Shown here one piece after another: positions 35,884 through 47,758 of a DNA stretch of 64,000 nt. Made by a program: the position numbers and the translations under genes. Under the pieces are notes generated by a model. That model made no database searches and was not told the origin of the DNA. It worked only from the letters and a program-made list of their open reading frames with translations. The first letter of the stretch is position 1. Every line of letters begins with the position of its first letter. The stretch comes from Nelumbo lutea (lineage: Eukaryota; Streptophyta; Magnoliopsida; Proteales; Nelumbonaceae). The stretch is from the NCBI GenBank assembly GCA_022828595.1, contig JAKGHH010000001.1:116510999-116574998 (forward strand), in the 5' to 3' direction.

Positions 35884-36893
35884 ACCCATTGGCTCAGATT
35901 TTCTTGTTTGGTTACTTACTCCAAAGGGAAATTTCACGACTGTCAGTCTATATATATGGAACTGATTAATCAACGAGGCTCAAGCTTTGCTAATGGCTCA
36001 CAGTTTGTACTCTGGAATAAGCTTTTGAAGTTGTAAGTATTTACCACCAAGGGTTATACTTTTATGTGGATATGCTTGTCAAGTTCTTTGGGACTGTATT
36101 GGCTAGGCGAAGCTCATGAACTGATCTTGCTTACTCATGACTATGTTTAGAAGAGGAGTCCTTGAAACATTTGTTCCTACATTGTTCTTTAGCTAAGGCT
36201 ATACGGTGAGAATTGAATCTCTTTGTGAGGTCTGATGAAATTTCAAGATCCTTGATTGAGTGGTTGTTCCATTGGCTTGCTTTATCCAATGTTAATGAGG
36301 TGGAAATTCACTCTCCATTTGAGGAGATAACTATGATATATTGTGTGGCAACTATGGAAAGCCCGTAAAAACTAAAATTTGATCATATTTCGACCACCCT
36401 CCTCTATTATTTATGCAGCCTAGCTATATATGTTGAAGGAATACCGAGCTCTTGGCTCTAACATGGTACCTCTGGTCACTTCTCTTAAACACATATCAGG
36501 TTTTGGGTACCTCCTCCCGATGGATTTGTAAAGCTGAATGTCGATGTCGTTATTGATTCATCTTTAGCTGTATTGGTGTTGTTTGTCATGATTCCTTTGA
36601 TAATCCCGTGGCTAGCCTATTGGCTCATATTCCTTGGTGTTATATTCTTGGCGAAGCTCAAGCTCTTCTTATTGGTTTTCAACAAGTCAAAACTCTCAAC
36701 TCGGATTATATTAGAGGGAAATGTTATGGAACTATTAGACGAGTCTTCCTGCTCACCTTGGTCCATATACCCTTACGCTATGGACTGCAGGTGGCCTCTC
36801 TCCTTCTCTGACTCAGTCTTGGTTTGCCATGTCAAGAGGTATTACAATCATGTTACTCACAAACTTGCTAAAATTGGTACTTTTGGTTAGAGG

Positions 36894-37344
36894 TAGGAAT
36901 GGCAACGGGGCGGGGCACTCCCTCCCCGTCCCCGGTGGCAGGGCGGGTTTGGGGTGGGGCATCCATTTCCCATCGGGAACGAGGAATTCCTGAATTTTTC
37001 TCACTCCAAGGCAATTATTTAAAAATTATCTATTTTATGAACAATTTATACATAGTATATAGGAATTTGGAGGTATTTTAGGAATTGAATTATAATACTT
37101 TAGGAATTGAATTATTCCATATGAATAATCAATATTTAAATCTAGAGATATTTTACTAATTTACCTTTGGATTCGAGGCGGGTTCGGAGAATTATATATA
37201 AAACCCATCCCTGCCTTGTCCCCAATTCGGGGAAAAATATTTTCCCCATCCCTGCCCTGCCCCTATTTAGGGTTGGGGAAAACCCGCCCCGTTCAGGGCA
37301 GGGTGGGGCGGAGCCCCGGTTTACGGGGGAAATTGCTATCCCTA
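36894..37344. mobile_element. hAT MITE with perfect 8-bp TSD
   Basis: Flanked by GTTAGAGG at 36886-36893 and 37345-37352. Ends TAGGAATGGCAACGGGGC and, inverted, TAGGGATAGCAATTTCCC. GC-rich ends, AT-rich centre, 451 bp, no coding sequence. It sits in the RNase H end of the LINE. Confidence 0.9.
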
Positions 37345-37422
37345 GTTAGAGGTATAAGGCATGACCTACATTTTTGTGCCGCCCACACTATAGTAGGCCG
37401 TGCTAGCACAATTCATGTAGGT

Positions 37423-38767
37423 TAGGGGTGGGGCCAACATGAGCCCAGGCTTGTGGTTTGTGGGCCTTGGACTGATCCATATTTTTCATTTTCTTTCTTT
37501 TTTTGTTTTCACTATGAAAATTAAAAAAAAACTCAAAATAAAACAAAGAAAAAGGAAAATTCAAGGAAATATTGACAAATTGAATATTCCATATGAATAA
37601 TCAATATGAATTGAATTGATTATTCCTTACAATAAAAATATAAATTGAATAAAAAATTGAAACAAAAATTACAATGAAATTGAAAAAAAATGCTATAACA
37701 AAATAGAAAATAAAAATTTACAAATAACATACAAGGTACAAATAAAAATGATAAAAATCTCAAAATTTACAATAATCTAAAAAGTTTTCTTCAAGCCCTA
37801 CTAAGTGGTGATACATTGGATAATATGCAATTTCGTCTTTTATCTTGTAGTCTATGCTCTGCATCAAATCAATCTTTTAGACAAATGCACATGTCTAATG
37901 TTTCACATTTCATCTGGCTCCTCCTTTCATTTAACACTATTTCCTCCACCGTTAAAATAACAAAATTTCTTATGTTGGACACCTAACATTCTGTTAGATG
38001 TATTTTCAAATGACTAAGTGCCATTTCCCAATACATCCTTCATGGAAAAATAATTCCAAACATCACTAGTTTTCTTTCTTGGTACAATAAAATTATTAGG
38101 GCTAGTATTAAATCGGGTTTAAGAGGGGTCTGAGAGGAACTGGCCATCTTAATAAATATCAAAATCTAAAATTTATAAAAAAATCTAACTAATTACTCAA
38201 TAATTGCATTTCAGTCTTTGGAGTCTAGTCTGTCAACTTGAATTCAAAGCTTTTTAAGTCTCTCAAATGGCCAACTTCAACTTGAGACACTCAATCAAGA
38301 CTTCCTTCTTGTTGAAATAAAAAATATAAAAAAATTAAGAGTATACGAGATGAGTAGACTCTAGTGTAATATGAGAGTATGAGAATGATTGTTGTTGTGA
38401 TGAAAATGGGTAAGGGTTAATTCGTATTTATGGGGGTTAAAAATTATTGAATTGACCAAAATATCCTTTATAAATGAAATGCACCATAAGGCATTTTAAT
38501 AATTTTTTGCACCCCTTTGGTATACCAAAACAAAAATACCCCCACAAAATAGCTGTTCCGAGTATTTTTGCCATCATACCCCCTTATAACAGCTATAAAA
38601 CGGTTACAATTGGTCTAGGTAGTGACGTGTGCCATGCTCGTGCCGGGCTAAGGGCCAAAATCCTTGACCCGGCCTGGGCCAGGGGTCGTATCATACCTAG
38701 CATGGCCTGTCACTGTAGCTGGCAGGCCTTGCCAACCCGTAGGCGGCTCGGACTCTTTTCACCTCTA
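37423..38767. mobile_element. hAT-like element, probable
   Basis: Left end TAGGGGTGGGGCCAAC and right end TTTTCACCTCTA are related inverted ends. The parts just inside (GCCCAGGC and GGCCTGGGC) are also complementary in style. 1.35 kb, AT-rich inside, no transposase. The LINE 3' end resumes after it. The 8-bp flanks do not match well, so the borders are tentative. Confidence 0.5.
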
Positions 38768-38891
38768 GTTCTAGTCACTATTTTTGGACGGGTGACACAC
38801 CTTATATTTCTCTTCTTGTTATTTCTGATCTGTCTCTTTATGAGTCTGTTATTATGGATGAATGGAAGATGGCCTTAACAGCCTTTACAAC

Positions 38892-39711
38892 TCAAAAAAA
38901 AAAAGTATCGTTTGCTGTATTTCAATTTGGAAGAAAGAAACTGTGTATGGATGCTATGGAACTTCAACGTACTTGACGTCGTTATTGGTGTGGTGAGAGG
39001 CTGAGAGAGCTTAATTTGCGGATTTGAACCTGTTTGGGACACGGATTCGGCGTTGGAGGCGAGTTGTACTGATTGAGCTGTGCTGAATGAGCAAACCATG
39101 TTCTGGTTCGGATTAGCTATTTGGAGTAGCTTCATTCGTATCACAGTGATGTTTCTTGGGCATGTCAGCTCTGTCTCACTTGGAGCAAGGGTTAGGTTTG
39201 TAAGACTTTGACCGGACTGAAAACCAAAATATTCCATGGGTCACGGTCTTTCCTGTTAAGTGGACGGTTAGCTCATTCAACTCATGAAACCGTCACTCAA
39301 CCAGCACTAAGCCACCTGTTCCCAATTTTCATGATCCAACCACGCATCCCGTCCGATCGGAGTCCTACAACACTGTTTAAATTAATAAATAGCTGGCATC
39401 GAAGTCAATGTAGATGGGGTTGGGGCATGGAATAAGAATGGTGCTGCTAGTGTGGGAGGAAATGGTTGTCCGGAGTCAATACTACGAGGTTATTGTTAAC
39501 TATCTCTGAAACGAATTCGGATCAGCTGAACGCTTTAGTGTCAGATCGATACCGTGTCTCCGGAAAGCCTTGAAAATCGAGAAGGCATGGTTTGGACTAA
39601 CACCAAATTTAACATTTTCTCAGATTATAGCCAACGAAGACGTGATGCGGCAGTAACATGGACTTCCTATGATGGTTACCAGTACTGAAAACACACATGG
39701 AACATTGGTAT
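38892..39711. other. No supported gene
   Basis: A 120-codon open frame on the minus strand (38875-39237) overlaps the LINE poly-A end and matches nothing I recognise. A short stretch at about 39405-39480 (VNVDG, then AWNKNGAAS) vaguely recalls a LINE RNase H start. Neither is strong enough to call. Confidence 0.4.
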
Positions 39712-40332
39712 TGATGGTGTGCGATCTGAGAGCTCCTAGTTAGAAGGTTATCTGGAGGCTGGTCGTGTAGCGAACAGGTTCGAATTGCAAGAAAACAAAT
39801 CAAACCCGAGGTGACTAACCCAACGAGGTCGCTCCAATGCTTAAGTTAGTACTATAGTCTTGATTGCAAGCTGAAAGCTTGAGTATAAGAGAGGTAGTGA
39901 GCAAATAATCGCACGTACCTTGTGCCATGGAGGTTAAGCTCCTTATATAGTTGAGTTGCAGTGAGTCCCAAGGAGCCTCTCCGGGATCTTCGGACCGGGT
40001 AGTAGGAGTCCATTCCGTTTCGGAAGGTGGCCAACGTACTAGCTGATAACTCTTATCGTGTCCATCCGATTTGGGTGGGACGAGGATAAGTCCTATGGTT
40101 ATGTGGTATGATCCCGAAAGGCTCAGGGACAGCTAGCAAACTTCTAGAATCCACTACGTGTCACCTTGGTGCATGCGGTTATCGAGGTCCCCTGGCCCCG
40201 GTTTTATTCTAAGTGACAGAAGTACCCGAGGTCCCTTGGTTGCCGAGGTGGTGGGAAGCGCTGAGTCTGTAGTTGGTAGATCGCGTCCATGTGTCCTCTA
40301 TTCATTAGGTCGGGCCGAATCACCCCTCATCA
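39712..40332 (-). mobile_element. Solo LTR of the same gypsy family
   Basis: 621 bp clearly related along its length to the LTRs at 23424 and 30903 (same start TGATGGTG, same end CCCCTCATCA), in the same orientation. No internal region on either side. Flanks GGTAT (39707-39711) and GGTAC (40333-40337), a 5-bp TSD with one mismatch, show it came from recombination between LTRs. Confidence 0.88.
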
Positions 40333-40507
40333 GGTACCAAATAGAAAGTGTTGCTATTGCTCCACAAAATGTCTTATCTAGTAGCAATATTTCCAAAAAA
40401 AAAAAATGAAAAACACCGTTTTCTCAAAAAATAGTACTTCCAATCCACACATCAACAACACTGTTTTCTAAGAAAAGGGTTAATTGTTCAGCAAACTATG
40501 AAACCAG

Positions 40508-40569
40508 CGCCAGTATTAAATATAGGCCCCGTTGTAAAAGGTGCGGGCTCCATATATTTAATATTGGCG
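40508..40569. repeat. Short inverted repeat (hairpin)
   Basis: CGCCAGTATTAAATATAGG pairs with the inverted CGCCAATATTAAATATATGG, extended by complementary GCCCC/GGGC parts, around a loop of about 13 bases. Function unknown; it could be a remnant of a small palindromic element. Confidence 0.7.
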
Positions 40570-40616
40570 TGAACGCTCAACAGCTAAAGGTTTCAGCTAA
40601 ACCTTATACCTTTGAA

Positions 40617-41990
40617 AGTCGATACTATTACTCGCGAACTGGGTTGGGTTGGGTGTGGGTTGAGTACCAATCTATTCCATATTGACCCATTCACCAATTG
40701 CCACCCATATTTATTGGGTATTAGTGGGTCACAACCCACCTTGACCTTGCCACCCATTAACCCAATGCAAATATTAAGAAAGTATAAATATTATACCAAA
40801 TAAATCTATAAATATTAAAAAATTGCAGAAAAAAAACAAAAAATACAAAAAAATAATAAAAACACAAAATTTGCAAAAAAAAAATCACAAGAAAAACAAT
40901 AAAATTACAGAAAACAAGGAAATTTTAAAATATATATTTCAAAAAAATAGAAATTGAATAAAACACACAAATTTATAAAAATTCAAAATATATATATGTG
41001 TATATATTTCAACTGAGAAATTATAAAAAAACAAAGAAAGATAAAAAAATAAGAATTGCATAAAATACCTAAAATCATAAAATTTTCAAAATTTATATAT
41101 TTCAACAAAAATCATAAATTACAGAAAAATAATAATTAAAATATAAAAAATCAAAACAATCATAAACTTCATCTAATACCAAAAAATATAGAAAATGATG
41201 CAATTTTAATATATAATAAAAAATGTAAAAATTGCAAAAAAAAATCGCCTCTGCTATGGTTCCTGTAACTGGCGGCCATGCCATCCTAAATTTGGCCCAG
41301 TGCCAGAATAAGAAGAGGGGAGAAGGAAGAGTTAGAAGACTTGATCGGTGGTACCAGCGGCGGCGATAAAAAAGAGTAAGAAGAAGAGGGGAGGAAGAGG
41401 AAGTAGATCTGAAATCTAGATCGGTGGTATTGGTTGGCGGCGGTGAGAAGAATAATAAGAAGAGGGGAAGAGGAGGAAGTAGATCTGAAATCTATATCGG
41501 TAGTATTGGCTGGCGGTGGCAATAAAAAAAAGAAGAAGAAGAGGGGAAGAGGAGGAAGTAGATCTGTAATCTATATCGGTAGTATTGGCCAGAGGTGGTA
41601 ATAAGAATAATAATAAGAAGAGGGGAAGAGGGGGAAGTAGATCTGTAATCTATATCGGTAGTCTCGGCCAGAGGTGGTGATAAGAATAATAATAAGAAGA
41701 GGGGAAGAGGAGGAAGAACAAAATCGGGCTGGACATACTGGCGATGACAAGATTGGTGGTACCGATCGCTGCAGCCACTGAAAGTTCCTCAAAATTTTCC
41801 AATTTCTTTTTTAGCATTTGCATCAAACCCTAAAAGCTAATTAGATAGATAATTAGTGTTAACTTCGACCCATGGGTACTCTCAACCCAACCCCACCCCA
41901 CCCCGACCCTTTTTCCTTGACCCATGACCTATAATAACCCTTTACTAAAGTGGGTGAATCAGATGAATTGGAGTCAAATTGCCACCCCTA
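40617..41990. mobile_element. hAT-like element with degraded left end
   Basis: The right end TTGCCACCCCTA is a typical hAT MITE end. Just inside, ACTCTCAACCCAACCCCACC mirrors the left-side GGTTGGGTGTGGGTTGAGTA at about 40642-40661. The terminal TAGGGGTGGCAA is not visible on the left. The interior is A-rich and carries a minisatellite. Confidence 0.5.
41310..41745. repeat. Purine-rich minisatellite, unit 76-79 bp, about five copies
   Basis: The phrase AAGAGGGGAAGAGGAGGAAG, then TAGATCTG.AATCTATATCGG, recurs with GTAGATCTG at 41403, 41479, 41558 and 41637. A first, more diverged unit precedes them and a truncated one follows. Strong purine bias on the plus strand. Confidence 0.9.
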
Positions 41991-44225
41991 AATCAAATAA
42001 TTCTCGAAGGTGGAGGGTGATGTCAAAATTAATTTTCCTTCTTTATTGGTGGAGAGTTCTCAGTTTATAGTTTATCATACTTGTAATTAAGTTCACATCT
42101 GTATCCTACATCACATACCGACCGTGAATTGAAAATTCATATCTAACTCAACCAAACTTTTAACTTGCATTGAAAATTCAAAATATTTGTACCTGATCTA
42201 TAACTCCTGAGCTTATTTGGCCAGTAATAGCGTCTGAATTGAAATCAAAATTAACAAGTAAATAAATAAATAATGATATTTTATCACATATATAAAATGT
42301 TAATAAGCATCATAATTAACCATATATATAATTAAAATCTGGAAATTCCAACTTAAGCTCCAAGCTATGAGTGAATAGAGGGGAGTGGTATAATGAGACA
42401 TTAATAAGAGTGGCCCAGCCATCAGGATTCAGGCCTGGCGTGCAGTTCCAACCCTGTGCTAAAATACAGGCGTGGAAACCAGTCATCAGGCCTGGCCTGC
42501 CAGCCCACTTTGAGTTTGAACTTTGAAGTTGAGGCCACTTCTATTATTATATTTATTTATAAATAATTACATATACATTTGATTCATTCATGTAATATCG
42601 TAATATTTTATTATTTTGTTCAAATTATATTTGTAATTTTTTATTATATATGACTATAAAAGAAAGGAAAATGTGATGTAAAACAGTAAAAGGATGGAGA
42701 GATTCGGACATCTATGACTATCATTTCATTGAAAATTGAAAATGTAACACACATCACCACACCAGACACCACTCGTCAATCAATGGAAGCGAAGCACAAT
42801 GCAGAGAATACGACAGCCTTTATTGTGTGTCCCAGTAAACATAAATCACTGGACCAAGCCGGGCCCAGGCCTTACTGGGCCTTATATTTCTATCCGATCT
42901 CAGCCCAGGCTAAATATCTCTAGCCTAAGCATATAACCCCTACAAAACTGATTCTATTTTAGGACCTTATATAATTTATTACATTAAATCCTCAAACCTC
43001 TCTTTATATTCTTTTGAAAAGGACACTAAACTCTCCTATCATGACAAAAGCCATTTCTCACCTATTTGTCCATTACTTGCCATCAGCATGCGATCATGAT
43101 GACATTAAAGTTTTATTAAATTTTCAATAACACCCTTATTCAATTTTACTTATAAATCAAATTGTCAAAAAAATACCCATTGTGACCTATTTTGGATATA
43201 ACTAGTGCTAGAGTGTCCTTTTGCACACGTGCAAATAAGTATTAAGAATATATAATAATACATTGTATGTGGATCTTAGTTTTATGACATATACTAAATA
43301 AATGTAGGCATATCACCTATTGTTTAATGTGGAAAATAGATTGACATTGTAACACATCAAAATCGTTAGCTTAATAGATCAATAGCCAAGCACCCTTCGA
43401 GAAACCACTCATGTTAATCATGTTCACCTAATAACTTTCACCCAATAATTTATAGATATACAAATAACAAAATTTGGATTACTTACCAACCTCTAATTGG
43501 ACCCAAACAGCCAAACTACAATGGTGTAAGCTTCAATATTTTTGTCAAATTTGACCAGTGACTCACCTACAAGTAAAGACGATTTTGGTATTAAATTCAA
43601 ACATCCGAAAGGCATTCTTGATATTTCTTTCAATTTTTTTTTCAAATTTAACAATGTTAGGGGTTTTTTCTTTCCTTTTTTATTTGGTAGGTGATAGGAA
43701 TGTTTAAGAATTAGGACAAAATTGAAGAGAGGTTTTAGTATCTATTTGAAACTTAAGGGAATGTTGAAGAGAGGTTTTAGTATATATACATATGCATATT
43801 TTAATAGATTCTGCATTTATATAAAATATAAAATGCACCATTTCAGTTTAAAAAAATATAAATAGACACATACTAAATTCATGTTTATCATTAGCCTAAA
43901 TGTATATTTAACCGAATATATGTCTGTATGTATAACCCTTATAATTGCTTTCCATATTCCATTCACATTAAAAGCTTAAAATCAATTTTTATAACCGAAT
44001 CAAATTGAAACCCCTTTTCTTTTTCTAGTCGTGGTCAAGGGGGAGGTTTAAAAGATTTGTGAACTATTAATCTCAATGACAAGAGGATTGAGCTTACACA
44101 CCTCAACATCTCCCATGAATTCAATATACAAGTACAATGTGCAGCTATAATGTCTTGTGGATAGGGTGTGGGGATAACTTGTTATAGGTAGCAGATGTGG
44201 GCTCGAGAGGATTAGATGCTAAAGT
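41991..44225. other. AT-rich intergenic DNA, no gene
   Basis: No convincing coding sequence. GC-rich islands with GGCCTGGC/GCCAGGCC-like words at about 42410-42510 and GGGCCCAGGCC at about 42860 could be the ends of another decayed inverted-repeat element, but I cannot align them well. Confidence 0.5.
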
Positions 44226-44960
44226 GTTTCGAGGTTAGTTCTACAGTGGAAGAAACCCGTGCGGCATCTAGGCTAAGGGAGGCTAGGATAAGCCTAATGT
44301 GTGCTTAGGGCTAGGAGTTGCCCGATGAGATGGCTCTACTAAAGTCAGTGGCACCGGATTATGACCTCAAGGATCATGGTCGGGGCTTTCTCTGGCTCTT
44401 GTTGATCCATGGGAAGCGCCACTTATGTGCCAAAGGGGGATGGCCATGATGAGAGGCGACTTAGTGCCGTTGAGAAGGGACTCCTATATGCCGATGATGC
44501 TAGGCACATGTTTGTGCCGACAATGATAGGCAATTGCTGGGCCGAAACATGCCCGTGTGCTATGGGCAACGGGGTAGCTCATTCAGCTTAGACATGGGGA
44601 TGGCATGGTGAAGGGACATACTTAAGCTAGACCCACATGCCAAGCCTTTCCTCAGTGTTGGTGGCACAGTGCTGGTCCATGCACTGTCCCCATGAGCATG
44701 TATGCGCTCATGAGGAACCTTGGTAGCCATGCTAGCCATTAACTAGGGCCGCCCCGCAAGGGAAGTTGGTCTAAGAGTGCCAAGGTCAGGCACTCAAGGA
44801 GGTCAACCAGCGCTCCTCAAAGAGTACGTTAAGCTTTTGGAGGTTCGCTAGTAGGAAACATCACTTCTCCCAATAATCATACCGGCGAAATTTATGATAG
44901 TGCCACTCAACGTAAGCCTACCAAGCATAAGCAAGGCTAAGCCTGTGCCAGACCATGACA
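44226..44960 (-). repeat. 3' LTR of the small element
   Basis: About 735 bp; minus strand starts TGTCATGGTC. Diverged from the partner LTR by scattered changes, including many C/T and G/A differences. Confidence 0.8.
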
Positions 44961-45375
44961 AGCTCCCCCCACTCAATCAATTGTCATTCTCGACAATGGC
45001 TCCTTAGTGAATGGGCGTCTGTGTCCCACGCCATCTACGTGTGCTCTAGTTCTAGGCTGCCTGGTCAACTTGGGTCTTGCCTATGTTGGTGTCCATTTAT
45101 GGGGATGGAACCATTTCACCGTGTCGGTCTGTCTAGACTTTACCCACTATGTTGAGCTAACTCAAACCGCGCAATGGATATGCTTGAAATGTGTGTAAAA
45201 AGGCCCCTCGAAGAAATTAAGATGTATGATGCTTCACGGAGGTCCGCCCCATGTATTCTCTTTTCCTCGAGGCTCGACTGTCTTGTTGGTAGCTTTTCGG
45301 TGGTGCTACCGAACACAATGTGTGAACTTCACCTTGTATTTTCCATTCTATCGGGGGGTCATATGACCTCTGTAC

Positions 45376-45550
45376 AATTGTAGGTCATATAGACCTGGTT
45401 ATGTACTGCAACTGCAGTGTTGTTTTTTGGATTCCTACAAGACCGTAGGTTATACAGACCTGTTCCAGTACTGCAACAGCAGTGTTCAGTCTTTGCTCCC
45501 AGTGAAACCGTAGGTCAGAAGGACCTGTTTCTATAATTGCCTTGTACGGA
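45376..45550. repeat. Three-copy repeat of about 65 bp with dyad GTAGGTC/GACCT
   Basis: GTAGGTCATATAGACCT, GTAGGTTATACAGACCT and GTAGGTCAGAAGGACCT start near 45380, 45445 and 45510. Each is a short palindrome followed (copies 1 and 2) by TACTGCAAC.GCAGTGTT. They lie immediately before the gag-like ATG at 45592. Confidence 0.8.
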
Positions 45551-45591
45551 AGTACCCCTTTGGTTGTTGTTTTTTTCTTAAACCCGAAATC

Positions 45592-46240
45592 ATGAGTAGT
45601 GAAGATTCAACCACATCTGTAGTTTCTTCAATGCTAAATGGAATGGGTGGGGGTGACCTATCCTTTCCTATGGTTGTTGTCCCTCTTGATGGTTTAAATT
45701 ACCTAGAGTGGTCAAGAGGGATCAAGTTATACATCATTGCAAGGGGGAAGATAGGCTATATTAATGGGAGGATAAAAGAATCATCCTCCGGGAGTGCTGA
45801 ATATGATAGATGGAATCAGGAGAACATTATTGTTATGTCCTGGCTCTTGGTTTCCATGCAACCTCAAATCATGAAGAATTTCATGTGGGCTGAAACTGCG
45901 AATGAAATCTGGGAACAAGCAAAGTCTACATATTCAGAATTGCGACACTATACCAAAATTTATCAACTGCAGGCAGCATCTTCTACTTGTAAACAGGGGG
46001 AGAGGTGTTTATCGGTCTATTACTCTGACTTAACATCTGCCTGGAAGGAGTTGGATCACTACCAGAGTGTGGATTGGAAGTGTGATGAGGATGCTAAGAA
46101 GTACAAACAGCTTGTCTCCTAGCAAAGGGTGTTTGCATTCTTACATGGTTTGAATCCTATGTATGAATCCATCAGGGTTCAGATTCTCAGCTCTAAGGAT
46201 CTCCCTTCTGTTCATGAAGTCTATGCTCTTGTACAATCTG
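45592..46240 (+). pseudogene. copia-type gag fragment, opposite to its surrounding LTRs
   Basis: Residues 1-176 are a good match to the gag N-terminal region of plant copia elements: LDGLNYLEWSRGIKLYI, WNQENIIVMSWLLVSMQP, WEQAKSTYSE, and SVYYSDLTSAWKELDHY. An in-frame TAG at 46120-46122 interrupts it. The same frame continues FAFLHGLNPMYESIRVQIL to about 46240, after which similarity is lost before the zinc knuckle. It is coded on the plus strand, although the LTRs, PBS and purine tract indicate minus. It could be an inserted fragment of another copia element or an internal inversion. Confidence 0.8.
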
Positions 46241-47022
46241 AATCCTACTACTGGTGTAGTGTGTTGGGTACCCTTTCACCATGCTGGCCTGTAGACTTCA
46301 CTTCGTCGTGTTTGGGTTACTCAAACCTAGCCATGGCTTATGCTCTATTGGCCCTCGAAACTACACTTCACCTCGTCGACCCGGGCTACCTCTTCACTCT
46401 GAGGGGGCCCCAATGTGTTGCTGCTTCAAGGATTTGACCGAATTGTGCATGAGTGTGGCAACTTTTACCCATGATGTTGTTGAACAAGCACTTTCCTGTG
46501 TGATGTATGGTTGCTGCTGCGAGTGTTCCGCCTTGTTGAGTTGAGTATGTCCTTCGATGCATTATTGGTGTAGGTTGCCATGCTCCAATGGCTAGTGTAT
46601 CCACATTCGTAACATTCCAACATTGTGGCTTCAACCGAGGATCCATTTAGGTGCAAAACTCCCACTTCAGTGATATTCCTTGACTAACCGTCGACATCAA
46701 TCAATTTCGGACTGTTGTCCCCGCCTTAGTAGTGCCTCTGACAAGCTACGGAACAATAGCCAATCCGTGAGGAAGCATGGCACTCCCCCACTCAAACCAC
46801 CACAATATGCCTTTCATGAGATTGCCCATGCGTTTGCCCCTGCATGAGCTCTACTTCGGTGTCATTGGAATAGGGACACGATGAGTGGCCTCTTGCCAGG
46901 CCTAATATGAATGCTTGCTTGCTTGTACCCGAGTGGAAGTGCTAAGGGACCGCACCCCGCGATATGTTGCGTGTCCAGATGACCACTTCAACTGGCTCTA
47001 TGTGCATTTGCTCTGATACAGA

Positions 47023-47753
47023 CTATCATGGGGTTAGTTCTATAGCGGAAAAAACCCGTGCGACATCCAGGTCAAGGGAGGGCAAGACAAGCTTGATGTG
47101 TGCTTAGGGCTAGGAGTTGCCCGATGAGATGGCTTCACCAAGGTCAGTGGCACTGGATCATGACCTCAAGGCTCATGGCCGAAGCTCTCAATTGGCTCTT
47201 ACTGGTCCATGGGAAGTACCACTTATGTGCCAAAGGGGGATGGCCATGATGAGAGCCAACTTGGTGCCGATGAGAAGGGACTCCTGTATGCCGATAATGC
47301 TAGGCACATGTTGTGTCGATGATGATAGGCAATCGCTGGGTCGGAACACACGTGCACTATGGGCAACGGAGTAGCTCATTCAGCTTAGACATGGGGATGC
47401 CATAATGAAGGGATATGCTTAGGCCATACCCACATGCAAAGCCTCCCCTCAGTATCGGTGGTGCAGTGCCAATCCATGCACTGTCCCCATGAGCATGTGT
47501 ACGCCCATGAGGAACCCTAGTAGCCATGCTACCCATTAAGTAGGGCCAGCAAGGGAAGCTGGTCTAAGAGTGCCAAGGTCAGGCACCCAAGGAGGTCGAC
47601 CACCCCTCCTTAAAGAGTACGTTAAACTTGCAGAGATCCGCTATTAGGAAATATCATTTTTTCCAATAATCATACTAGCAAAATTTATAATAGTGCCATT
47701 CAACATAAGCCTACCAAGCATAGACAAAGTTAAGCTTATCTTAGATCGTGACA
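47023..47753 (-). repeat. 5' LTR of the small element
   Basis: About 731 bp; minus strand starts TGTCACGATC. It ends near 47023, two or three bases before the primer-site-like TGTATCAGAGC. Confidence 0.8.
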
Positions 47754-47758
47754 AAAGT

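Larger units (their letters stand above)
34640..38890 (+). mobile_element. L1-like LINE, plus strand, deleted and invaded by MITEs
   Basis: Starts within RT (34640-35075: SIEEIGEMLFSMG, then TCLVLIPKVENPSYCRPIGL). It jumps by internal deletion to the region after RT (35080-35215, LLKSLGGLGVRDFTLVNQAF), the zinc-binding RT-associated domain (about 35940-36250) and RNase H (36500-36890, NPVASLLAHI). The 3' end is an A11 run at about 38880-38891. Interrupted by elements at 35578-35883, 36894-37344 and 37423-38767. Many stops. The 5' border is approximate. Confidence 0.7.
44226..47753 (-). mobile_element. Small non-autonomous LTR retrotransposon, LTRs oriented minus
   Basis: Direct repeats of about 730 bp at both ends. 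On the minus strand the right copy is followed by TGTATCAGAGC (47010-47020), close to the initiator-Met tRNA primer site TGGTATCAGAGC. The left copy is preceded by the purine tract GAGTGGGGGGAGCT (about 44961-44974). These give a minus orientation. Flanks AAAGT at 44221-44225 and 47754-47758 are identical (5-bp TSD). Internal DNA is only about 2 kb and has no pol. Confidence 0.8.

Noticed and set aside
38875..39237. 120-codon minus-strand open frame
   Set aside because: No recognised motif, begins over a LINE poly-A end, no splice or neighbour support.
39405..39490. RNase H-like VNVDG..AWNKNGAAS
   Set aside because: Too short and followed by stops; could be chance.
42410..42920. GC-rich words at both ends suggesting another hAT element
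   Set aside because: The ends do not align well as inverted repeats and no TSD is visible.
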